A stretch of 64,000 nt of DNA from a virus, in the IMG/VR virus record IMGVR_UViG_3300027792_000307, positions 64,866 through 128,865 of that record; one strand, given 5' to 3'. Shown here in pieces: positions 56,008-64,000 of this stretch. Under the pieces are notes generated by a model. The model worked only from the letters and a program-made list of their open reading frames with translations, was not told the DNA's origin and did not search any database. Within the stretch, counting starts at the first letter, position 1. Every line of letters starts with the position of its first letter. A program made the translations under genes and the position numbers.

Positions 56008-57578
56008 TATCTATTCTCCAATAATTCAAAACTACCACCAGCTCCACCAGCATTAGTTGCAACATCGTCCTTAACTGCAGAATATATTTCATTAGGATTT
56101 GTTGAACCGCTACATAAATCTGGAGGTATTGTATCACCCATATAAACATTCGATCCTTCTGGTGCATTGAAATATGCATCTCCATTACACCATATTACAC
56201 CATTCTTATCAAATCTCACAGCACCACCTTCGTGACTACCCCACATCCAACCATTAGAAGTATCAAACCAAATACAACCAGACTCATTTGTATTTTCATC
56301 CCAATAATGAATATATCTTGGATCCCCTGGATTACCGGTTAAATTACCAGGTCTAGAAGTATAACCTCCTCCATTAGGTAGATTACCACTCCCCTGGGGC
56401 ATTATGAAAATATTTACTCCATCTTTATATTCACCTAAACCACCTTGCCAGAATACATAAGAATGTCCAGATATATTTGTCATAACACTATCACAACTAC
56501 CGAAAGTTCCACCAACTGTATTTATTTTATATATTCTATGTTGACCACTTGTAGAAACATATCCAATTTTAAAGGCATCTCTAGTAGAATCGGATCCTCT
56601 ATTTAAATCTTTAACTATATCACCATAATATTTTAAGCATATGAATCTAGCGTAGTCATCAGGGTAATCTTGGGATCTTATTACAGGAATAAAATTCCGG
56701 TAACCCCAATATTTATTTCCTACATATTCAATATTTGTCCAATTACCCCACGTTCTTGCATTATCTGTACTTATCTTACCTACAAGCCATCCGCCAGAAG
56801 TCATAAATACTACTACATTATTTTTAGTACTACATAAACATCTATCGTAGTGTAAACTCCCACTAGCAGCAAAATTAGATTGAATATTTAAAGTATTATA
56901 CCATGTTCCACTAGGACCAATGGAAGACGACATATAATAAGTTTTTAAATAACCATCATTTCCTAGTTTAACTACTGTAGAATAAATTAATTCCCCATTA
57001 GGCATTATATTATCACAATAAGTTAAATCTGTCCAGCTATTCCATCCTTTATAGGGTCCGCAATTTAAAGATGATAATCTTGTAAATATAAGAGTACCTT
57101 CTTTTCTTTGTATATCTCTATTAGAATGACCACTTCCAACACATTTTCCACATGGAGAAAACCAAAAGTCCCAACCTCCTGGATAAGGAGGACTAGCTAT
57201 ATTATATTTCCAACTATTACATGAATTTGGGTAAGTGTATAATGTAGTTTGACAGTAAGTAGATGCTGTACGACCAACCATATTATACCAAATTCTATTT
57301 TTAAAATCTTTAAAAGAATGACCATATAAACAATATGTAGAAGAACCATCTGCAGAAAATAAATCTATTTCATTACCTACAGAATTCCCAGAAATTATTT
57401 TATAGGAAACATCGGTTGATGTAGAATCGTTAGCTCCATTTCTATAAAACATTATAACTTTTCTTGTATAATCTTCTAGTTCCTCTTCCTCTTCTTGAAA
57501 TAATCTATGAATAAAACAAACTTTACCGGAACCAGTAGATATAGTTCTGTTTCCAGTTAATCTATTAAATATATTCAT
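56007..57578 (-). CDS. BNR/sialidase-fold-like tail protein 2
   Basis: The 523-residue product is a paralogue of the gene at 58681: KVIMFYRNGAND, VSYKIISGNSVGNEIDLF, TLYTYPNSCNSWK and KISTDNARTWGNW, the last matching the Asp-box (S-x-D-x-[G/A]-x-T-W) of sialidase-fold beta-propellers near 268-278. A single Asp-box is weak evidence for catalysis. It is Ser/Gly/Asn-rich with a hydrophilic coil near the start (QEEEEELEDY). Probably a receptor-binding protein that reads a host glycan. Confidence 0.5.
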   Translation of the reverse strand: MNIFNRLTGNRTISTGSGKVCFIHRLFQEEEEELEDYTRKVIMFYRNGANDSTSTDVSYKIISGNSVGNEIDLFSADGSSTYCLYGHSFKDFKNRIWYNMVGRTASTYCQTTLYTYPNSCNSWKYNIASPPYPGGWDFWFSPCGKCVGSGHSNRDIQRKEGTLIFTRLSSLNCGPYKGWNSWTDLTYCDNIMPNGELIYSTVVKLGNDGYLKTYYMSSSIGPSGTWYNTLNIQSNFAASGSLHYDRCLCSTKNNVVVFMTSGGWLVGKISTDNARTWGNWTNIEYVGNKYWGYRNFIPVIRSQDYPDDYARFICLKYYGDIVKDLNRGSDSTRDAFKIGYVSTSGQHRIYKINTVGGTFGSCDSVMTNISGHSYVFWQGGLGEYKDGVNIFIMPQGSGNLPNGGGYTSRPGNLTGNPGDPRYIHYWDENTNESGCIWFDTSNGWMWGSHEGGAVRFDKNGVIWCNGDAYFNAPEGSNVYMGDTIPPDLCSGSTNPNEIYSAVKDDVATNAGGAGGSFELLENR

Positions 57579-58681
57579 GTAATATAAGCTGGTTTTAAAT
57601 AAGACATATTATCTAAGGAATAATCTTCAATTAGATACATTCCACTTGTGGTATTTTGAGTACTGATATAACCCATACCTTCATTAGATGTGGTAACTGG
57701 AGGAGCAAAAGTAGACCAAGAACCAAATGTTGCCCCAGGCATCCCAACTGGTATATATTTGTGTTCAAATATGTATTCAATATCTGTATCTCCTTGTCCA
57801 TAATCTGAAACTTCTCCCTGTAAAATTCCAAATTCTTTATAATCAGTCATGTAAGTAGTATCTTTTGAAGATTTATTATTAACTCCTAACCATTTTACTC
57901 CAAATATGCCACCGGATGTATAATACCAAGTCATATCTATCCATGTATCCTTTGGTATTTGTGTTGTATCTCCAATATCTGTATAAGAAGTTAATCTATA
58001 TATCTGATTTGCTCTATCTGTATCGTGATAAGCCTCGTATCCAGTACCAAGTATATTAATACCACCGGCTTGAAGAACTCCAGTTAAATTTCCAAGAGCA
58101 ACTACAGTATATCTTGTAGTTTCTTTATAAATCCTTGCAGTTACCGCAATATTAGAACTTCTATAAGCATATTTTGAATATAATAATGCAGAATCATAAT
58201 TATCTGTATGTGCAGTTAATACTACTTGCCCATTAGAAATTGTTACAGTTGAACCTCCATTAACCGTAGAACCCCATTTATTTGCATTTAACGTCCCTCC
58301 ATGGAAATCATCAAATAGTATAAATGTTTGCTCACCAGAACAATACGGAGTCGTTGCAGAAGTATTTCCAATAAACATATATATAGTATCTGTGCCATCA
58401 TCTGGCATTCTTACCCAAATATTAGATGATAATGCTCCAGATTTTTGATACCATTGTGCCAATTGAGTTGCAGTTGTTGGGTCGTTTGTTGTACCAAATC
58501 TTATATCATATGGCCAATAATCACAATTTGTGTTGCAGAATAAGATATTGCTAGCAGGAACATCTACACCGTTCCCTGAGTACACCCATATACTATTCTG
58601 ATAACTTGCACTAAAGTTATTTATATCAGAAAAATCTAATTGTTTATAATATGTCCAACCTGTAGAAGGATTTAATGACAT
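57575..58681 (-). CDS. DUF2341-like tail adhesin
   Basis: The 368-residue protein has a DUF2341-like N-terminus (STGWTYYKQLDFSDINN; SSNIWVRMPDDGTDTIYMFIGN at about 90-110), then a jelly-roll-like domain starting FILFDDFHGGTLNANKW. It lies between the two BNR-like paralogues and overlaps them by ATGA and TAATG junctions. Likely a sugar-binding appendage. Confidence 0.6.
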   Translation of the reverse strand: MSLNPSTGWTYYKQLDFSDINNFSASYQNSIWVYSGNGVDVPASNILFCNTNCDYWPYDIRFGTTNDPTTATQLAQWYQKSGALSSNIWVRMPDDGTDTIYMFIGNTSATTPYCSGEQTFILFDDFHGGTLNANKWGSTVNGGSTVTISNGQVVLTAHTDNYDSALLYSKYAYRSSNIAVTARIYKETTRYTVVALGNLTGVLQAGGINILGTGYEAYHDTDRANQIYRLTSYTDIGDTTQIPKDTWIDMTWYYTSGGIFGVKWLGVNNKSSKDTTYMTDYKEFGILQGEVSDYGQGDTDIEYIFEHKYIPVGMPGATFGSWSTFAPPVTTSNEGMGYISTQNTTSGMYLIEDYSLDNMSYLKPAYIT

Positions 58682-60177
58682 TAAGTTATATTCTCCAATA
58701 TTTCAAGACCAAAGAAGCATCCACCAGCTGGCATATCCATAATATCTATAATTTTCCCCATATTAGTTAAAGTTGATCCACTATATAAATCTGGTTCTAA
58801 TGTACCAAAATAACCAGCACCCATCTGCATAATTACATTATCATTATTAATTCTAACTGTACTCCCAACGTGACCAGCAGCTGGTGCTGATAATGCGTCT
58901 TTATATACATCGTAGATTCCATAACTATTTGTATTCTCATTCCAGTATTGTATAAAACCTGGGTCTCCACAACTAGTAGTTGTAGATTCTCCTGTATATA
59001 GAGGTTTATTGAATAATGTTAATCCATTTCTATGATCTCCCTTTCTACATAAATAACCTGGATATGACATCCCAGAATGTGCAACAATTCTAGAATCTAT
59101 TTCTAATGTATCTACATTTACTTTATAGATATATTGACTACATCCATTTGGAACCCAAGTGTGCTTTGAATTACTACTAGCTCTCTGTATAAATAATCTA
59201 GCGAAGTTATCGGTTGTCCTTCCATTATTTGGTATAGAATCTATCTGACAATAGAGAGCCGTATTTAGATTCAAAGTTTCTATAACTGTATGCTCCCCCC
59301 AACTTCTTCCATTATCTGTAGATACCCTAGTACATAATCTACCAGAGGAAGTATAAAATATTAAAGTCTTATCTTGTACTACAGATATAGCTCTAGAATA
59401 AGTTCCACCTGAAGCTAATGGAGCCTTCAATCTGAAAGATAAATACCATGTACCACTTGGATGTGTACCATCTATTTTATTCGATGATAAATAATAATAA
59501 TCAAAATATCTTGGTCCATAATTCCCAGGACTATATGTGGAGTAATAGTCTGTTAATACCAAAGGTTCTCCATTTGGCATTATATTCATATGCCAAGGAT
59601 TACATTCTCCTTTTGGATTACCAAGACCACCAACCCCTACAAATTTATATGGACCTCCATTACAACTACTAAATACATAAAGAGTCATTGTTTGAGTAAG
59701 ATTTCTTCTTTTTACATTGGTACTACCAACAGTACCACTCCCAGCTGGTTTACCATTTGCAAAGAACCAATAATCCCAACCACCTTTCCAACTATTACAT
59801 GAATTTGGATAGGTATATAGATACATCATAGCCCCATATTCTCTGCCAGAATAAGAATCAAAATCATTTTCAAATAACCCACCTACCCATATCCTATTTT
59901 TGTAATCTCTATGACTCACACCATATGTCATTCTATCCCCACCTATTGGATCACTATTTACTCCATCAAATAATTCAATTTGATCTCCAACAGTTGCACC
60001 ACTGATTATTCTATAAGCTAAACCAACTTGAGAATTGTTTGAACCATCTCTATAGAATATTATAGCTTTATTTCCAAGATATTGTAATTCCGGTACAATA
60101 TAATTATAAATACTTATCCTTCCAGAACCAATGATACGAGTTATATTATTTCCTGCTATCGGTTGTATTATTCTCAT
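58681..60177 (-). CDS. BNR/sialidase-fold-like tail protein 1
   Basis: The 498-residue product shares order and motifs with the gene at 56007: AIIFYRDGSNNS, LAYRIISGATVGDQIELF, LYTYPNSCNSWKGGWDYWF and an Asp-box RVSTDNGRSWGEH near 283-294. The catalytic Arg triad and Tyr of true sialidases cannot be verified by eye. It starts 2 bases after the upstream fibre stop. Glycan-binding adhesin is the likely role. Confidence 0.52.
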   Translation of the reverse strand: MRIIQPIAGNNITRIIGSGRISIYNYIVPELQYLGNKAIIFYRDGSNNSQVGLAYRIISGATVGDQIELFDGVNSDPIGGDRMTYGVSHRDYKNRIWVGGLFENDFDSYSGREYGAMMYLYTYPNSCNSWKGGWDYWFFANGKPAGSGTVGSTNVKRRNLTQTMTLYVFSSCNGGPYKFVGVGGLGNPKGECNPWHMNIMPNGEPLVLTDYYSTYSPGNYGPRYFDYYYLSSNKIDGTHPSGTWYLSFRLKAPLASGGTYSRAISVVQDKTLIFYTSSGRLCTRVSTDNGRSWGEHTVIETLNLNTALYCQIDSIPNNGRTTDNFARLFIQRASSNSKHTWVPNGCSQYIYKVNVDTLEIDSRIVAHSGMSYPGYLCRKGDHRNGLTLFNKPLYTGESTTTSCGDPGFIQYWNENTNSYGIYDVYKDALSAPAAGHVGSTVRINNDNVIMQMGAGYFGTLEPDLYSGSTLTNMGKIIDIMDMPAGGCFFGLEILENIT

Positions 60178-60179
60178 AT

Positions 60180-61799
60180 TTAATATACCACCACTTGTGT
60201 AAATGCGTTACCATACTTGTATCCAGTAAATCTAGAATGGCTACCAGAATACATAAATCTTATTTTCATTTGAGAAGCTGCATTACTTTTAGCTAAAGGC
60301 CCGCCTTGTTTTATTGTTGAAGAAGAAGTTTCATAAATCAAAGAGTTATCATCTAGAATTTGAACTCTAATTCCACTAATGGATGCACAACTTGAATTAC
60401 AGCAAGATGCTTGTAAAACATAACAACTTTTTCCTGCTCCGGTATTAAATTGAGTCATATTAAGATAAGTATTTGCGGATAATCTAACATTCGCCACATT
60501 AAATGTCAATGCCGGATATTTATTAGCCCAATCAGTTCCATTCCAAGTTAATACTTGTCCAGATGTCCATCCAGATATAGACGCATCTGTGCAAGAAGAT
60601 ATATAAGTTACTCCACCTTGAGCTGTTTGAGATGACCAGGCACTTTGTGCTTCAATCCAAGTAAGAACTTTTCCTGCCGCAGGTGTCATTATTGCTACAT
60701 CAGTCAAATCTTCTATAGAAATATCAGCAATTTGAGCTTCTATATTAACTTCTCTATCATCCACATACTTCTTATTAGCAGCAGATGATGGCCACAAAGG
60801 AGTAGATAATCCAGATATTGTATTTGCTTGGAGAATAACCTGTCCGCTAAACGCAGAACTCCCAGATATTTCTAATATACTACTTTTTAATCTTACACTA
60901 GATATATTATGAGCTGTTAATGAATTCCCTGATATACCCCCCCAAACTTGTAACCAATATCCAGAAGTGAAACTTGTTGGACTATTGATTGCAATCCCTA
61001 AGTCTGGGTCAATGCTATAACCTAAAATAGTACTATTTCTATGACCCCATATAGAACCACTTCTTATATGGATTCTACGATCATCCCCTCCAATATCCAT
61101 TATGTGCCTATTCCAACAAGAAAATTTAATTTCATCACCTGAAAATTTTATAGAGTTTGGTTGTGATAATCTATCAGAATCTGTGATTAAACTTGTATAT
61201 ATTGTAGTATTTTTTATTGTTCCTCCAGAAATATTCTGAGATGAGACAAACTTTAATCCACTTAATCCATATGTAAAATTAGACCCTATATTCCCTGCCA
61301 AAGAACCGGCAAGAGTTCCACCTGCGGCGTCAATACGTGCATCTATATTCCCAGAAAATGCATCAACCCATGTTTTATTGTATAAATTCGCACTTAATGA
61401 ATATAAAGTATGATTAAAGACATCATTATCTTCTAAATTGTCTAATCTCCCATCAAATCCTGATGAAATAGCAGTTATTTTAGTCCAATTTACATTGGCT
61501 GAACCTGGGAATCTGAATCTTACGTTAGATGAGCCTGCAAATCTTAATATAGCATTTGTGGAAGTAATATAATTTGCGGTATTAAATGAATGAAGAGCCG
61601 TGTTAGCTGAATGTTTATATGAAGCATAACTTAATGAACTTGCTTGAAATCTAAAATGAACATTTGATGAATCTGCATATCTGGTTTTGGAACTCCCAGA
61701 TATATCATCAACATATTTTTTCCTGGCTGCCGCTGAATTGTAAGTCGGATGACTTAATCCTGATATCTCGGACGTACTCATAACTATTGTTGTAGTCAT
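60180..61799 (-). CDS. Modular tail fibre with KKYVD repeats
   Basis: The 539-residue protein has SAAARKKYVDDISGS near its start, SSNVRFRFPGSAN repeats, GNIGSNFTYGLSGLKFVSSQ, STPLWPSSAANKKYVDD in the middle, and a distal domain with an unusual cysteine set (QASCCNSSCAS). The (K/R)xYVD motif is a hallmark of phage tail fibres. GAGGT lies just upstream of the ATG. It likely forms an elongated trimer. Confidence 0.75.
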   Translation of the reverse strand: MTTTIVMSTSEISGLSHPTYNSAAARKKYVDDISGSSKTRYADSSNVHFRFQASSLSYASYKHSANTALHSFNTANYITSTNAILRFAGSSNVRFRFPGSANVNWTKITAISSGFDGRLDNLEDNDVFNHTLYSLSANLYNKTWVDAFSGNIDARIDAAGGTLAGSLAGNIGSNFTYGLSGLKFVSSQNISGGTIKNTTIYTSLITDSDRLSQPNSIKFSGDEIKFSCWNRHIMDIGGDDRRIHIRSGSIWGHRNSTILGYSIDPDLGIAINSPTSFTSGYWLQVWGGISGNSLTAHNISSVRLKSSILEISGSSAFSGQVILQANTISGLSTPLWPSSAANKKYVDDREVNIEAQIADISIEDLTDVAIMTPAAGKVLTWIEAQSAWSSQTAQGGVTYISSCTDASISGWTSGQVLTWNGTDWANKYPALTFNVANVRLSANTYLNMTQFNTGAGKSCYVLQASCCNSSCASISGIRVQILDDNSLIYETSSSTIKQGGPLAKSNAASQMKIRFMYSGSHSRFTGYKYGNAFTQVVVY

Positions 61800-61817
61800 A
61801 TTTACCTCTAATTAGAC

Positions 61818-61864
61818 ATATAAGTAGTAATAATAACTAAAAAATGTATTAATACTACTTATAT
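61818..61864 (-). promoter_or_regulatory. Intercistronic hairpin, 16 of 17 bp stem
   Basis: Arms at 61818-61834 and 61848-61864 pair in 16 of 17 positions around a 13-base loop. On the transcript the hairpin includes the stop codon of the upstream fibre gene and lies 19 bases before the start of the next. It has no trailing U run, so a terminator is unlikely; an RNA-processing, stability or translation-control element is possible. Confidence 0.5.
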
Positions 61865-62752
61865 TTGTGCATGCCAACGGATAACTCTACTTCCAGCTGC
61901 AGTTATAGCAACTGTAAAATTAGTTGCATTTGGGTTATATACGGCATATGCAAATGTTACTAAGCCACTAGGAGTTACATTTATTATATTTGGTATTCCA
62001 GATAAACTATGTGCTATGGCTTTTGAACCGGTAGTTATTGCTGCCCATCCATAATTAGCTGCAAGATAAGAACTTGATATCTTTGCATGGAATGAGTGAG
62101 CTTTTAATGCTTGAGCAGATGCTTTGGCAGGTTTTGCTTGTGTAGTTAATTTTTGAGCTGATGCTGTGTACCAATTATATGCCGCTGAATATTCATTTCC
62201 AGATGACATATAAGTTGCTGCTTGTTTAGCATTACTTGATATTGTTGCATATCCAATAACTTCTATGTCGTTTGCATTTACTTTAATACCTGTACCAGCC
62301 CCAACAGCTATATCTCTTGTTGCTTCTAAAGTTCCTCCGCCAGTTAAACCTACTCCTGCAGTTATAGAAACTGTTGAGTGGTCTATGTGCTCATTTGCCA
62401 CAAAATTCGTAGTTGCATCGTGGTCTACATCTGAACTCTCGTAGAATGCAATTGCTCCAGATGCTTGCCCCTTCTTTGCATTACTTGATATCGTACTGTA
62501 TCCCAAAACACTAATTGTTTGTGCTACGGAACCACTAACTTTAACTGTGGCTGTAAATGGAGTAACCCCAGTTGATGCAGCCAAAGTTTGGAATGCTGCA
62601 CTTTGAATTCCCCCACCAGCTGCCTCTGTTATCCTTCCAGATAGAGCTCCAGAAACAACGTCTAGATAATTACGATTTACTGCACCAGATTTATAGGTTG
62701 GCCATTTAACTCCTGATATTTCATATGCTATAAACGGTATGGTTGTTGTCAT
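61859..62752 (-). CDS. Modular tail fibre/receptor-binding protein
   Basis: The 297-residue protein begins with a fibre module (EISGVKWPTYKSGAVNRNYL), has a second widespread fibre segment DHSTVSITAGVGLTGGG with TRDIAVGAGTG, and ends with a domain (AIAHSLSGIPNIINVTPSG, then VIRWHAQI) also present in the next upstream protein. It is unusually rich in Ala and Ser. The start has AAGGAG 14 bases upstream, separated by a poly-A tract. Confidence 0.72.
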   Translation of the reverse strand: MTTTIPFIAYEISGVKWPTYKSGAVNRNYLDVVSGALSGRITEAAGGGIQSAAFQTLAASTGVTPFTATVKVSGSVAQTISVLGYSTISSNAKKGQASGAIAFYESSDVDHDATTNFVANEHIDHSTVSITAGVGLTGGGTLEATRDIAVGAGTGIKVNANDIEVIGYATISSNAKQAATYMSSGNEYSAAYNWYTASAQKLTTQAKPAKASAQALKAHSFHAKISSSYLAANYGWAAITTGSKAIAHSLSGIPNIINVTPSGLVTFAYAVYNPNATNFTVAITAAGSRVIRWHAQI

Positions 62753-62772
62753 TTATTTTTTTTTTTCTCCTT
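62753..62772 (-). promoter_or_regulatory. Ribosome site with poly-A spacer
   Basis: On the minus strand AAGGAG (62767-62772) is followed by an unbroken run of 11 A (62756-62766) and TAA before the ATG at 62752. The spacing of 14 bases is longer than ideal. Changes in the run length, by slippage, would shift the spacing and could alter expression of this fibre. Confidence 0.5.
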
Positions 62773-62786
62773 AAAAACATATGGTA

Positions 62787-64000
62787 TTAAGTTGAGGCAT
62801 ACCAATATACATATTTATTGTTTACAGTAGTTAGATTTACATGTATATAACTAGAATCAACCCTTGTTTTAATTCCAAAATTTACATTTCCACTTGGCGT
62901 TACACTCCAGAAGTTTGGCTTTGATGTAAGAGTGTGAGATATGGACCCGCTTCCGCCATATATTTGCTGTAATCCATATGCCCTAGATCTTGATGGAGCA
63001 AATTTTACTATAGCATTACTAGATATTATATCAACATATCTTTTATTTGCAGCTCCAGAATTGAAGTAAGGTTGTCTCAATCCCGATATAGTATCACCTA
63101 TAGCTGTAAAATTAGAAGTTAATATAGTCCCGCTACTTATTTTTGTAGAAGATATGGAGATTAAATTATATATTGACTTTGAATTCCAATCTTTATCTGC
63201 ATTTATTACTAAATCAGATAAATTAGTAACTCCTCCGGTTGCACCAGATTTCTTTGGTTTCCAAGCAGACAAACTTTCATCCCAAATAATTCCAGAGTTT
63301 AACCAAGCGTGAGAATTCCAATTATTTCTCTTAAATGCTGAACTCGCAAGATATTTTGTTAGAGCTGACGAGCTCCCAACATATTTATATTTTATATTTC
63401 CAGATATGATATCTATATATCTCTTAGATGCCGCAGCTGAAGGCCAAATTGGCAGAATTAATCCAGATATTGTATTTGCATTTAAAGATATGGAATTAGC
63501 ATATAATGTACCACCAGAAGTATGTTGGGATGATACATAATTCCACACACCTGTACTAGGTCTAAATCTAGATATTGCTTGTGTACTTCCAATATAATTA
63601 GATATACTAATAACTGCAGCCCCACCTATAACTTGTCTTGTTTGGTCTAAAGAAATTGGACCTGTTGCTGTCAAATTTCCTTTAGTTAAAGCTGGTTCAA
63701 ATTTACCTGTAGAAGTTGAAGCATAAGCTCTAGATAATTTACTGGAAGATAATGTGTACCACGAACCTAGAATAGAACCAGAAGCTTTACCATCTTTAGC
63801 ATTTGATGAGATTGTGGAATAACCAAGTAAAGATATGGATGGTGTCGAATCTACATATTTAAATTCAGAAGTTAACATTCCACCTACAGCATCTTGAGCC
63901 ATCTCGTCTGTATAACCACCAGCACCAGCTATTGAATCATCTACATATTTTTTGTTCGCTAGTTGTCTATCATCTGTCGGTGCATTAAGTTTTGTATAAT
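62787..64000 (-). CDS. Modular tail fibre, 5' end beyond window
   Basis: An in-frame ATG exists at 63902, but the reading frame stays open to the window edge and the upstream codons spell another fibre module (KLNAPTDDRQLANKKYVDD), so the gene really continues past 64000. The part seen has SGLILPIWPSAAASKRYID and SGLRQPYFNSGAANKRYVD modules and a C-terminal domain (ISHTLTSKPNFWSVTPSG, ending YVYWYAST) shared with the next gene. Likely a trimeric fibre or adhesin. Confidence 0.78.
   Translation of the reverse strand, partial: YTKLNAPTDDRQLANKKYVDDSIAGAGGYTDEMAQDAVGGMLTSEFKYVDSTPSISLLGYSTISSNAKDGKASGSILGSWYTLSSSKLSRAYASTSTGKFEPALTKGNLTATGPISLDQTRQVIGGAAVISISNYIGSTQAISRFRPSTGVWNYVSSQHTSGGTLYANSISLNANTISGLILPIWPSAAASKRYIDIISGNIKYKYVGSSSALTKYLASSAFKRNNWNSHAWLNSGIIWDESLSAWKPKKSGATGGVTNLSDLVINADKDWNSKSIYNLISISSTKISSGTILTSNFTAIGDTISGLRQPYFNSGAANKRYVDIISSNAIVKFAPSRSRAYGLQQIYGGSGSISHTLTSKPNFWSVTPSGNVNFGIKTRVDSSYIHVNLTTVNNKYVYWYAST

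Noticed and set aside
1-64000. CRISPR array, tRNA or rRNA genes, insertion sequence ends
   Set aside because: No regularly spaced direct repeats, no recognisable tRNA cloverleaf and no transposase or terminal inverted repeats noticed by eye.

Overview
This AT-rich window looks like part of a large tailed virus genome (phage or archaeal tailed virus). It has two opposed gene blocks that converge near 32.8 kb. The virus call rests on the minus-strand block, which has a 2,020-residue TP901-type tape measure protein, a baseplate-hub-like protein and many modular tail-fibre or adhesin proteins carrying the (N/K)KxYVD fibre motif. AGA/AGG and ATA codons are very common, and Shine-Dalgarno-like GGAG/AAGGAG sites and TTG starts occur. 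That fits an AT-rich host of the Clostridium or methanogen kind but does not separate bacteria from archaea. No capsid, terminase, polymerase, integrase or tRNA gene is visible here, so the host and the complete or integrated state of the genome are unknown.

Block 1 (about 1-32.7 kb, plus strand) is one tightly packed run of about 47 genes, most overlapping or abutting the next one (ATGA, TAATG or longer). Nearly all act on sugars: a sulfotransferase-like protein, a sugar nucleotidyltransferase, NAD-dependent epimerases and reductases, GmhA-, HddA- and HldE-like heptose enzymes, a cysteine phosphatase, glycosyltransferases of several folds, FkbM and other methyltransferases, two minimal split thiamine-diphosphate (TPP) enzymes, five radical SAM proteins, and a nonulosonic acid set (NeuB, NeuA, a GT42/MptE-like protein, HIT, class IV aminotransferase). 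The block ends with small ORFs and an HNH nuclease. It has no flippase, polymerase, ABC exporter or membrane-anchored initiating transferase.

Block 2 (about 32.9-64 kb, minus strand, read right to left) starts beyond the right edge with fibre proteins, then two BNR (sialidase-fold-like) paralogues separated by a DUF2341 protein, two small proteins, the tape measure protein, the hub-like protein, two small paralogues, a 1,561-residue fibre with a beta-helix, DUF2341 proteins, a glycosidase-like/beta-helix protein, a mini-fibre and a third copy of the small paralogue.

Working model (inference): the virus makes its own activated sugars. A transketolase-like enzyme, GmhA and HddA could feed an NDP-heptose route, NeuB/NeuA a CMP-ulosonate route, and the TPP/radical SAM/C-methyltransferase genes could make branched or otherwise unusual sugars. 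Cytoplasmic glycosyltransferases would then attach these to virion proteins, for which the Ser/Asn-rich fibres are natural candidates, or to host structures. The lack of export genes favours soluble acceptors. A host polysaccharide locus lying beside a prophage is the main alternative.
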